A stretch of DNA of 64,000 nucleotides from Nisaea denitrificans DSM 18348. Lineage in GTDB: Bacteria; Pseudomonadota; Alphaproteobacteria; Thalassobaculales; Thalassobaculaceae. Both the position numbers and the translations under genes were made by a program. Within the stretch, counting starts at the first letter, position 1, and each line of letters opens with the position of its first letter. The stretch covers positions 1,426,001 through 1,490,000 of the forward strand of contig NZ_AUFM01000011.1 of assembly GCF_000426505.1 (NCBI RefSeq). The letters run 5' to 3'. This document shows, piece after piece, positions 55,896 to 64,000 of this stretch. The notes beneath the pieces are model-generated. The model was not told the origin of the DNA. It ran no database searches and worked only from the letters and a program-made list of their open reading frames with translations.

Positions 55896-57122
55896 TCAAA
55901 CGGCCTCCGCGATCTCTGTCTCGATCATGATTTCCGAATGCAGGGTCCGGTGGACCGGGCACTTGTCGGCAATCTCCCGGAGTTTTTGCCGCTGCTCCAC
56001 ATCGAGCGGCCCCTCAATCGTGATCTCCCGGCTGATCTTGTCGATCTTGCCGGCTTTCGTCTCACAGGCGGCACAGTCGTCAGCGTGAACCTTACTGTGC
56101 CGGAGCCGGGTCTCGAGACGGTCGATTTGCCAGCCCTTGCGTTCGGCATAGAGCGACAGGGTCATGTTGGTGCAGGCACCGAGGCCCGCCAACAGGAAGT
56201 CATAAGGTGCCGGGCCGCTATTATCGCCGCCGACACTTTTAGGCTCGTCCGCCCGCAGCCTGTGACCCGCCGCAAGGACGGCTTGCGGGAAATTCCCCTC
56301 GCCAAGATGCGCGACGACGACCTCTCCCTCGCGCGCGGCGAGCTGCAGCGGCGCATCTTCCGGAACGAGGCGGCCCGCCCACGCGGCAATGACCGAGGCA
56401 ACATAATCCGCGTCGGCTGGCCGGGTGAGCAGATGATCCGCCTTGTCGAGAGAAACATAGCTCTTTGGATGTTTCGCTGCGGCAAATATCCGGCTCGCAT
56501 TCTCGATACCGACAGTCATGTCCAGAGGAGCATGGAAAATCAGCAGATCCCGCTTCAGGTTCGCGATCCGCTCTTCCAGGTCATGCGTCTTGAGATCGTC
56601 GATGAAAGATTTCCGGATCCGGAAATTCCGGCCGGCGAGCGACACCTCCGCCTCTCCGTCCCGCTCGATAACGTCAAGGTCCGCGCCAAAATTATGCACG
56701 ACATGCCCCGGGTCAGCCGGTGCCCCGATAGTCGCGACACCCTTGACCTCCGGGATGTGAGCGGCCGCAGATAAAACCGCGGCGCCGCCAAGCGAATGCC
56801 CTATCAGCAATGCCGGCGCCATCCCTTCCGCGCGCATCCAGTCCGCCGCCGCGACAAGGTCCTCGATATTCGACGCAAAGGTCGTATTCGCGAACTCCCC
56901 CTCGCTGTGCCCGAGACCGGTAAAGTCAAACCGCAGCACGGCAAGCCCCTCCGCAGCCAGACCACCCGCGATCTGGCGCGCGGCGGCAATGTCCTTCGAG
57001 CAGGTGAAGCAATGGGCAAACAGCACATACCCGCGCGGCTTGCCGACCGGTAGATCAAGGCGCGCCGCCAATGTGCCGCCCTGTGCCCCCGGGAAACTGA
57101 CTTTTCTGGTCTCGACCGACAT
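55896..57122 (-). CDS. Fused alpha/beta hydrolase and OsmC-type peroxidase-fold protein
   Basis: A 408-residue two-domain protein. Residues 1-255 are an alpha/beta hydrolase with FAHCFTCSKD, the nucleophile elbow LIGHSLGGAA, acid in HAPLDMTV and histidine in KADHLL. Residues 270-405 are an OsmC/Ohr-like domain with APYDFLLAGLGACTNMTLSLYAERKGW and the second cysteine in ADKCPVHRTL. The two OsmC cysteines fit a thiol peroxidase. This fusion occurs in other proteobacteria; what links the two activities is unknown. Confidence 0.9.
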   Translation of the reverse strand: MSVETRKVSFPGAQGGTLAARLDLPVGKPRGYVLFAHCFTCSKDIAAARQIAGGLAAEGLAVLRFDFTGLGHSEGEFANTTFASNIEDLVAAADWMRAEGMAPALLIGHSLGGAAVLSAAAHIPEVKGVATIGAPADPGHVVHNFGADLDVIERDGEAEVSLAGRNFRIRKSFIDDLKTHDLEERIANLKRDLLIFHAPLDMTVGIENASRIFAAAKHPKSYVSLDKADHLLTRPADADYVASVIAAWAGRLVPEDAPLQLAAREGEVVVAHLGEGNFPQAVLAAGHRLRADEPKSVGGDNSGPAPYDFLLAGLGACTNMTLSLYAERKGWQIDRLETRLRHSKVHADDCAACETKAGKIDKISREITIEGPLDVEQRQKLREIADKCPVHRTLHSEIMIETEIAEAV

Positions 57123-57331
57123 AGACCGCCTCTCCTTATTAATCGAAGCTTGGATGCAGGGTTTAACCGGCCATGGTCACAAGACCATAGCCGCACTGAG
57201 TGATATATGCAGAGCTTGGGAAATTAGACTTCATATCCGCGCGAGCGGGCTTCATGAGACGCTGAAGCTCTTCCCATGCCCACAGGGGACATGAAATGCA
57301 CCATGTCTCTGGCGCACCTTAGCTCCCTCAA

Positions 57332-57419
57332 CGTCATTCCGGCCGGAGAGCCGGAATCCGGAAAATCATAGAACTGCACCCGCTTTCCACCGTCATCCCG
57401 CATCAAGCGCGGGATGACG
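57332..57419 (-). repeat. Dispersed ~87-bp palindromic repeat, copy B
   Basis: Read on the minus strand it begins CGTCATCCCGCGCTTGATG and ends CGGCCGGAATGACG, with the internal GTGCAG and TATGAT blocks of copy A. One arm alone, CCGTCATCCCGC/GCGGGATGACGG (57390-57420), is also a strong hairpin. It occupies most of the 313-bp gap between serA and the hydrolase-OsmC gene. Confidence 0.75.
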
Positions 57420-57435
57420 GTAGTGGGGCTGATAG

Positions 57436-59013
57436 TCAGAAGTTCAGAGCATCCACCCGCGCCACGTTCGGCAGCTTCTTGACGGCGGCGAGCAAATCTT
57501 CGCTGACAGCGCTGTCCACCTCCACAAGGGCAACCGCCTCGCCGCCCTCTTCCCGTCGGCCGAGATGGAAGGTGGCTATATTGACCCCGGCATCGCCGAG
57601 GGCAGAGCCCAGAGCGCCGATGAAGCCCGGCTTGTCGTAGTTCCGGACATAGAGCATGTGCTCGCCGAACTCGGCCTCGATGGCGATGCCCTGCACGTCC
57701 ACAAGACGCGGCAGGTTCTCGGCGAACAGCGTGCCCGCGACGGACCGGGTGCGCTCGTCGGTTTCGACAGTCACCCGCAGCATGGTCTGGTAGTCGCAGG
57801 GACGGTCATGCTTGATCGTGGTCACGGCGATCCCGCGCGCGTGCGCTTCCGCCGGTGCACTGACCATATTGACTGAGGTCAGCGTCGGCTTCAGCACACC
57901 GGTGAGTGCGGCGGCCACGACCGGCGCCGGATTGATCTCCGCGGCCAGCCCTTCGAACTCGATGGAGATCGACTTGATCGCACTGCCGATCACCTGCCCC
58001 GAAAACGCGCCGAGATTTTCGGCCAGCTTCATATAGGGCTTCAGCAGCGGCGCCTCTTCCGCCGTGACGGACGGCATGTTGACCGCGTTGGTCACGGCAC
58101 CTGTCAGCAGATAGTCGGACATCTGCTCCGCCACCTGCAGGGCCACCTTCTCTTGCGCCTCGCTGGTGGAAGCCCCCAGATGCGGCGTGGCGATGAAGTT
58201 CGGCGCGCCGAACAGGACGTTCTCCTTGGCAGGCTCCTCGACGAAAACGTCAAAGGCGGCACCGGCGACGTGACCGGTCTCCAGCGCACCGCGCAGAGCC
58301 ACCTCGTCCACCAGCCCGCCACGGGCGCAGTTGATGATCCGGACACCGGCTTTCATCTTCAGGATTGCGCCCGCATCGATGATGTTCCGCGTGGCATCGG
58401 TCATCGGCGTATGCAGGGTGATGATGTCCGCCTCGGCGAAGAGCTGATCAAGCTCGACCTTCATGACGCCAAGCTGCGCCGCCCGCTCGTCGCTCAGATA
58501 TGGATCATAGGCGGCGACCCGCATTTTCAGGCCGCGCGCCCGCTCGGCAACAATGGCGCCGATATTGCCGCAGCCGATCAAACCAAGGCGCTTGCCGGTC
58601 AGCTCGACGCCCATGAATTTGGTCTTCTCCCATTTGCCTTCCTGGGTCGAGCGGTCGGCGGCGGGGATCTGGCGGGCCAGCGCGAACATCATGGCGATGG
58701 CATGTTCCGCCGTGGTGATGGCGTTGCCGAACGGCGTGTTCATCACCACCACACCGGCGGCCGTGGCTGCGACGGTATCGACATTGTCGACGCCGATGCC
58801 GGCCCGGCCGACGACCTTGAGGTTCGGCGCCTTGGCCAGAACCTCGGCCGTCACCTTGGTCGCGGACCGGATGGCGAGGCCGTCATAATCACCGATGATC
58901 TCAAGCAATTCGTCAGCCGACAGGCCGGGCTTGAAATCGGTCTCCAGGCCACGCGCGCGGAAAATCTCCACGGCGGCGGGGCTCAGCTTGTCTGAAATCA
59001 GGACTTTGGGCAC
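57436..59013 (-). CDS. serA: D-3-phosphoglycerate dehydrogenase
   Basis: A 525-residue long-form SerA, first step of serine synthesis. The NAD-binding GLIGCGNIGAIVAERA, the catalytic Arg-Glu-His set (RGGLVDE, and the His in ATPHLGAS) and the C-terminal ASB plus ACT domains (DKPGFIGALGSALGDAGVNIATFHLG) are present, so serine feedback control is expected. It follows serC by 79 bp. Confidence 0.96.
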   Translation of the reverse strand: MPKVLISDKLSPAAVEIFRARGLETDFKPGLSADELLEIIGDYDGLAIRSATKVTAEVLAKAPNLKVVGRAGIGVDNVDTVAATAAGVVVMNTPFGNAITTAEHAIAMMFALARQIPAADRSTQEGKWEKTKFMGVELTGKRLGLIGCGNIGAIVAERARGLKMRVAAYDPYLSDERAAQLGVMKVELDQLFAEADIITLHTPMTDATRNIIDAGAILKMKAGVRIINCARGGLVDEVALRGALETGHVAGAAFDVFVEEPAKENVLFGAPNFIATPHLGASTSEAQEKVALQVAEQMSDYLLTGAVTNAVNMPSVTAEEAPLLKPYMKLAENLGAFSGQVIGSAIKSISIEFEGLAAEINPAPVVAAALTGVLKPTLTSVNMVSAPAEAHARGIAVTTIKHDRPCDYQTMLRVTVETDERTRSVAGTLFAENLPRLVDVQGIAIEAEFGEHMLYVRNYDKPGFIGALGSALGDAGVNIATFHLGRREEGGEAVALVEVDSAVSEDLLAAVKKLPNVARVDALNF

Positions 59014-59092
59014 GGCATGCTCCTCGTGCGCTCGAATTTCTTCTGCAATCTCGGGAAAGACGCTCCCGGCCTGTTGCCGGGAGCATTTTCGA

Positions 59093-60256
<1,164 letters not shown>

Positions 60257-60259
60257 AGT

Positions 60260-60310
60260 ATCATCCTTAACATGTAACCACTCGTTGGGGAGTGGCGGCC
60301 CGCCGCAGAC
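60260..60310 (-). promoter_or_regulatory. Candidate serC-motif leader RNA
   Basis: In the serC 5' region the minus strand has a 6-bp hairpin CCACTC/GAGTGG with loop CCCAAC, flanked by GGCGG and TTACATG. A conserved hairpin upstream of serC-serA in alphaproteobacteria is known as the serC RNA motif; position and size fit, but the consensus is recalled, not checked. Confidence 0.5.
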
Positions 60311-60571
60311 GCTATGGATTTCGCCGGAACTGTCAACAGGGGAAATTGTCGCGACCTAATGTTGCAGCGCAAAATTTCCCGCACATCCTCGACCAATTAT
60401 GGAAAAGACCATTCGGTTTTAGAAAGGATCGGAGGTGCGTCAATACGCCTCACGCCCCACTCATTACATTCAAAATTGGTTTAAATCACTTCAAATCGTT
60501 GCAAAATAATCACATCACATATGAGAAACCGGCTCATTCCAAATCGAGATCAATTTAGCTCGATGAATGGG

Positions 60572-60600
60572 TTGCACCTCAGAAATTTGCAGCATATATT
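60572..60600 (+). promoter_or_regulatory. Promoter of the candidate small RNA
   Basis: TTGCAC at 60572-60577 and TATATT at 60595-60600 are separated by exactly 17 bp, a strong sigma-70-type match. Transcription would begin near 60607 and run to the terminator at 60690. Confidence 0.55.
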
Positions 60601-60606
60601 GTGCAC

Positions 60607-60690
60607 TGCAATACGGACTGCCCAGCCGTATTGTTTACTTCTTGGGCGTTTCCTCCCTTAACTCGGGCCGCTGTAAAGCGGCCCTTTTTT
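60607..60690 (+). ncRNA. Candidate trans-acting small RNA (~84 nt)
   Basis: Downstream of the promoter the transcript would hold a 5' hairpin (ATACGG at 60611-60616 with CCGTAT at 60626-60631), an unpaired stretch of about 33 nt containing TTTCCTCCC, and a terminator (GGGCCGC/GCGGCCC plus six Ts). The CCUCCC element can pair with ribosome-binding sites and resembles the anti-Shine-Dalgarno loops of known alphaproteobacterial sRNAs. No credible ORF occupies it. The RNA family is not recognised. Confidence 0.5.
60665..60690 (+). terminator. Rho-independent terminator of the candidate small RNA
   Basis: GGGCCGC and GCGGCCC form a 7-bp stem with a 6-base loop, followed by TTTTTT. The nearest annotated gene upstream on this strand is far away, which implies an unannotated plus-strand transcript. 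Confidence 0.88.
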
Positions 60691-60889
60691 CTTGCCTATA
60701 GGTCAGTTCTGACCGGCAGAAATCACCTGCCCAGGCACCAACACAGCCGCGACAAAATCAGCCCTGTCGTTTTTTATTCCTTATAATTCAGATAGATAAA
60801 TACACCGCCCCGACGCTGATACGTTCTGGCCCGGCTCTTGCTCCTCTCGTTCGGACAATCAACGCAGCATCCGACAGCTGGAGCAAAAA

Positions 60890-61396
60890 ATGGCAGACAC
60901 CGATTTCCGTACCTGGCCGGCACACGGCTCTAACATCGAGCCTTCCGACAAGATCTGGATGAAACCCGCCGGACGGTTTAACCACGGGTTTTCGTCTGCC
61001 GACCAGGTTCACGGCGAAACGACGGCTGCGAACCAGAATATCGGGACGCCCGCCTTCTCGCTGGCCGATCATCTGCCGGAAGTCATCGTCGAGGCAGTCG
61101 CCGATTGGGCCACTCATCTCCAGCACCAGACCTGGCGCCTGCGCCGGCGTGCCCTGTCCCGCTTTGCCGAGGCCTTTGCCGACCAGTTCGTGGCACTTAA
61201 TCCGGCCTTGAGCGATGAGGAATACGAAAGCCTGACCGATATCGGCTACACCTGCCTGCTCGAAAAGCTGGACAATGGACAGCCTATTGCCGATCTGGAC
61301 CAGGCTCATTGCTACAAGCGCAGCGTCCATGACGAACACCGGTTTGCCGCCGACATCTTCATCGAGATCAATGTTCCGACGGCAACCATCCACTAA
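60890..61396 (+). CDS. Hypothetical protein, unknown family
   Basis: A 168-residue soluble protein without signal peptide or membrane helix. It has an N-terminal low-complexity part (DFRTWPAHGSNIEPSDKIW), a helical middle (LPEVIVEAVADWATHLQHQTWRLR) and an acidic DEEYESLTDIGYTCLLEKLD. GGAGCAAAAA directly precedes the ATG and a strong terminator follows, so this strand is favoured over the antisense ORF. TATAAT at 60782-60787 could be its -10 element. I do not recognise a family. Confidence 0.6.
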   Translation: MADTDFRTWPAHGSNIEPSDKIWMKPAGRFNHGFSSADQVHGETTAANQNIGTPAFSLADHLPEVIVEAVADWATHLQHQTWRLRRRALSRFAEAFADQFVALNPALSDEEYESLTDIGYTCLLEKLDNGQPIADLDQAHCYKRSVHDEHRFAADIFIEINVPTATIH

Positions 61397-61402
61397 CCCC
61401 CC

Positions 61403-61461
61403 GCGCCGTCCCCCAACGGCGCATCTCCCCAGCTAAGGGCCGCAATCGCGGCCCTTTTTTT
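61403..61461 (+). terminator. Double hairpin terminator after the 60890 gene
   Basis: A first stem GCGCCGT/ACGGCGC (61403-61422) is followed by a second, GGGCCGC/GCGGCCC with AATC loop (61437-61454), and seven Ts. The second stem is identical to the one at 60665-60690. Confidence 0.88.
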
Positions 61462-61596
61462 GACCTGTTAGGTGTCTGACGGCCTCAGCCCCGATCACGC
61501 GCCTGCCCCAAGGCAGGGCCCAATGCACCCGCTCAGCCAAAGATACGACATCAGGAGAATTTCCGGGTAAGCGGAGATAAATGCCGCCGTCAGGTA

Positions 61597-61989
61597 TCAA
61601 TCGCCAGGCGTGTGGCTTTCTTCAAGCCAATGACAAGCGTCTTCATGGCTCGAGAACACTTTCGTCGTCTGGCCATATCGTCTTCTGGAAACCACGCGCC
61701 AGAGCTTGAGGAGCAGGAAGTCGGCATCCTTGAGAGCTAGGATAGCGATGCGGACAGAACGCCGCTTCGGCGTCTGTTCCATATAGTCCAGCATGAGCTT
61801 CATATCCTCGACCGTGAGAGTCGACAGATCTGCCTCACGGAAATCCCACAGCGCATTCAGGCCGTCGGAATAGCCGTCGACCAGACGCATTTCAGTGATG
61901 GCTTCCACCATTGAAACGCCGGTTACGGCGCCATGGCAGATGCCTTCGACGAATTTTCCGTCAGGCCGTGTTCTGATTTGAAAGTGCAT
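61597..61989 (-). CDS. Hypothetical protein, STAS/SpoIIAA-like fold suspected
   Basis: A 130-residue soluble protein. The N-terminus reads IRTRPDGKFVEGICHGAVTGVSMVEAI, the middle NALWDFREADLSTLTVEDMKLMLDYME, and the end VFSSHEDACHWLEES. The 'LWDFR.AD.S' and closing 'F.....A..WL' pattern is typical of SpoIIAA-like/STAS-related small proteins, but the match is by pattern only. It is monocistronic; function unknown. Confidence 0.6.
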   Translation of the reverse strand: MHFQIRTRPDGKFVEGICHGAVTGVSMVEAITEMRLVDGYSDGLNALWDFREADLSTLTVEDMKLMLDYMEQTPKRRSVRIAILALKDADFLLLKLWRVVSRRRYGQTTKVFSSHEDACHWLEESHTPGD

Positions 61990-62110
61990 ACTGAATTCGC
62001 GGCAAAATTATGCCTGCGGCATAAAAAGCCGCAGGCTTATAGAAATCCAGACTCTCTTAATTTTTGCTACGCGTCGAGTTGCTTTTGCGGAGCGCCTTTA
62101 ACGTACCAGG

Positions 62111-62794
62111 CTAACGGCGCTTCGACATGCCCGAGACAGAGATATCTCCAGCCTCGATCGCATCCCGCATGGCCTCGAAGCCCTGCGTCATTTCCTCGTA
62201 CATTTCACGGTAGAACTTGAGCTCGGTAATTTCCGCTTCCTGCAGAAACCCCTGGCGCGGCGCACCCGCATCAAGGAGCTTGGCGAAGTAGCGGCCACGG
62301 GCCTTTGCGGCCATCTGGGCGATGCCTTCGAGTTCGCCTGACGCGACCTCCATGACCGTTTCCTGCGTCAGATGCCGGTTCTGCTCATTCCTGTAGCGAT
62401 CCAGCTCGCGCGCATATTGCTGCGGATTGACCCGCATCGCGTTGTCTTTGCCGTGCAGCCAGGGCGCACTCTGTTTGACAGCCGCCGGCCGGGCCTGTTG
62501 GGCCTTCTGCGCCTGCTGAGCTGCCCGTTCGGCAGCAGCATTCGCATTGGCGGGGCGTGGTGTCCGTGCAGGAGCAGCAACGGCTGCGCCAGGCCGATCA
62601 GCCCGTTCTGCGCGAAGCGGCTGCTTCACCGCCGGAGCCGATTGTGGCGCCGCCTTGGCGGGAAGTCTGGAAGCAGTCGATTTAGCGTCCTGACCATCAT
62701 CGGGATACGGATCCCAGTCGGCACCGGTGCCATTGCCCGAAAGATCCTTCAGGCGGGAACCCAGACCCGCTTTCAACGCCGATGTCAGGGACAT
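62111..62794 (-). CDS. Hypothetical protein with disordered linker and helical C-terminus
   Basis: A 227-residue hydrophilic protein. Residues 1-30 are a short conserved-looking start (SALKAGLGSRLKDLSGNG), 35-110 are Ala/Pro/Gln/Lys-rich and probably disordered, and 120-227 are strongly helical (QYARELDRYRNEQNRHLTQETVMEVA, KARGRYFAKLLDAG, ELKFYREMYEEMTQGFEAMRDAI). There is no signal peptide or membrane span. I do not recognise the family. Confidence 0.55.
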   Translation of the reverse strand: MSLTSALKAGLGSRLKDLSGNGTGADWDPYPDDGQDAKSTASRLPAKAAPQSAPAVKQPLRAERADRPGAAVAAPARTPRPANANAAAERAAQQAQKAQQARPAAVKQSAPWLHGKDNAMRVNPQQYARELDRYRNEQNRHLTQETVMEVASGELEGIAQMAAKARGRYFAKLLDAGAPRQGFLQEAEITELKFYREMYEEMTQGFEAMRDAIEAGDISVSGMSKRR

Positions 62795-62874
62795 GTGCTG
62801 CTCCTCTCATTCATGGGCCGGTACTGCACCGGCATCTCGACAAGAGATAAAGCAAAGAGCGTGCCGGTTTTCCG

Positions 62875-63849
62875 TCAGGCCGCCAGAAGGCAGGCACGAT
62901 CATGTGGCAGATGGAAATCAAGCAACGGCCCCTTCGGCACAATGCCCTTGGGATTGAGGTTCTTATGACTGCCGAAATAATGTTGCTTGATGTGCCGCAT
63001 ATTCACCGTTTCAGCCACATCACCGGTTTGGAACAAATCCCGCAAATAATTGGAAAGATTTGGAAAATCAGAAATCCGCTGACGGTTGCACTTGAAGTGC
63101 GTGAAATAGACCCCATCGAATCTGACAAGCGTTACAAACAGCCGCCAATCCGCCTCCGTGACCCGATTTCCGACGAGATACCGGCTCCGGCCAAGCCTTT
63201 CCTCGAGGTCATCCAGCCGGGCAAACAATGCATCATAGGCTTCCTCGTAGGCTTCCTGTGTCCCGGCAAATCCGTTCCGGTAGACCCCGTTATTGATGTC
63301 GGTATAGACGCCCTCGTTCACGGCGTCGATTTCCGCGCGGAGGTCCTCCGGATAGAGATCCAGCGCCGCATCCACACCCTCCAATCCATTAAAAGCGCTG
63401 TTGAACATGCGCAGGATCTCGGAGGATTCATTGGAAACGATCGTGCCTTCCTTCTTGTCCCAGAGTACCGGCACTGTGACGCGGCCCGTATAGGAAGGAT
63501 CTGCCTTCACATAAACCTCGCGCAGGAACCGGGCACCGTTGACCGGGTCGTTAGTGCCATCCGGGTCGTCACCGAAGAACCAGCCGTCCTCGCCCATATG
63601 CGGATCGACCACGGAGATATCGATATGCGGGACCAGCCCCTTCAGGGATCGGGCGATGAGTGTGCGGTGCGCCCACGGACAGGCATATGACACATAGAGG
63701 TGATATCGTCCGGACTCCGGAGCGAACCGAGCACCGGGCGCGTCTTCGACAGCATTGCGAAAAGCCGAATTCTGACGCTGGAAGCGGCCATTCTTCGTTT
63801 TCGCATCCGCATCGTCAGGATGCCATTCGCCCTCCACCAGCATGCCCAT
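62875..63849 (-). CDS. Glutathionyl-hydroquinone reductase (GST Xi class, YqjG/ECM4-like)
   Basis: A 324-residue enzyme that reduces glutathionyl-hydroquinones. The catalytic cysteine is in YVSYACPWAHRTLI (about residue 57), PVLWDKKEGTIVSNESSEILRMFN is the GSH-binding segment, and GNRVTEADWRLFVTLVRFD and HFKCNRQRISDFPNL are class markers. The ATG at 63849 is preferred because GGGAG lies 8 bases upstream; an ATG at 63864 is also in frame. Confidence 0.92.
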   Translation of the reverse strand: MGMLVEGEWHPDDADAKTKNGRFQRQNSAFRNAVEDAPGARFAPESGRYHLYVSYACPWAHRTLIARSLKGLVPHIDISVVDPHMGEDGWFFGDDPDGTNDPVNGARFLREVYVKADPSYTGRVTVPVLWDKKEGTIVSNESSEILRMFNSAFNGLEGVDAALDLYPEDLRAEIDAVNEGVYTDINNGVYRNGFAGTQEAYEEAYDALFARLDDLEERLGRSRYLVGNRVTEADWRLFVTLVRFDGVYFTHFKCNRQRISDFPNLSNYLRDLFQTGDVAETVNMRHIKQHYFGSHKNLNPKGIVPKGPLLDFHLPHDRACLLAA

Positions 63850-64000
63850 ATCCGGTTCTCCCATGATTATTTCTGTCTGACAGATCTGGCGACTGCGACC
63901 GTCACATCAAGGCTCGTATTTGGAAACGGTCCTGTTACCATGCGGGCCAATTACCATGCGGGAAGGGAAATTGGGGCCATGGTTGCGGTCATACGCGGGC
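63850..64000. other. Window end, no complete gene seen
   Basis: The last 150 bp contain the presumed promoter region of the reductase gene. The imperfect repeat ACCATGCGGG occurs twice near 63937-63962. No coding start can be supported before the window ends. Confidence 0.4.

Noticed and set aside
60788-61393. 201-codon minus-strand frame over the 60890 gene
   Set aside because: The plus-strand frame has a good ribosome-binding site and a strong terminator after it; the minus frame has neither.

Overview
The window looks like chromosomal DNA of a free-living, motile, respiring alphaproteobacterium, most likely a marine or aquatic member of the Rhodospirillales. No 16S gene is present, so the placement rests on gene content. 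Pointers are a circularly permuted two-piece tmRNA gene, an alphaproteobacterial SspB, three PAS_5 proteins, a DUF1127 protein beside a LysR regulator, a TAXI-type TRAP transporter carrying DUF3394, a short 273-residue flagellin, and high G+C throughout except one insert near 53.5-54.2 kb.

Layout. 0-16 kb is a mosaic of single genes: a BtaB-like methyltransferase (cut by the window edge), a CheY-like regulator, three PAS_5 proteins, an oxidoreductase, a YHS protein, a metallo-beta-lactamase-fold enzyme, an ArsR/AHSA1 pair behind a large inverted repeat, an aminotransferase, an FkbM methyltransferase, an M20 amidohydrolase, a chemoreceptor ending in a PilZ domain, a cytochrome c'/diheme cytochrome c pair, and tRNA-Lys(CTT). 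16.6-22.4 kb is the cell-shape operon mreB-mreC-mreD-mrdA-rodA. 22.6-26.4 kb is ilvB-ilvN-ilvC. 26.5-35.7 kb holds miaA, serB, degP, a DUF2065 gene, hflC/hflK, mrp and thyA-folA-GNAT. 35.9-40.9 kb has a TPR/glycosyltransferase-like protein, the two-piece tmRNA gene immediately followed by sspB, class I fumarase and a hydrolase. 41.5-48.4 kb has flagellin, a universal stress protein, a TAXI-TRAP transporter and a class III aminotransferase. 48.4-52.2 kb is an Mla-type lipid ABC transporter.

From 52.2 to 57.4 kb the chromosome is disturbed. An intact apt gene is followed by a truncated HlyD adaptor, a very A+T-rich orphan gene, a broken small ORF, a tandem 24-bp repeat, and a second degraded copy of the last ~99 bp of apt. 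This is the pattern left by an element that inserted in the 3' end of apt. Two copies of an ~87-bp dispersed repeat, in opposite orientation, bracket the following LysR/DUF1127/hydrolase-OsmC segment. 57.4-60.3 kb is serC-serA with a candidate serC leader hairpin. 60.5-64 kb has a candidate small RNA (promoter, hairpin and terminator all visible), three unrecognised genes and a glutathionyl-hydroquinone reductase.

Themes. Serine synthesis (serA, serB, serC) is split between two loci. Protein quality control is concentrated around 28-38 kb (degP, hflKC, tmRNA, SspB). The least explained pieces are the apt-associated scar, the small-RNA candidate and the unrecognised genes at 60.9-62.8 kb.
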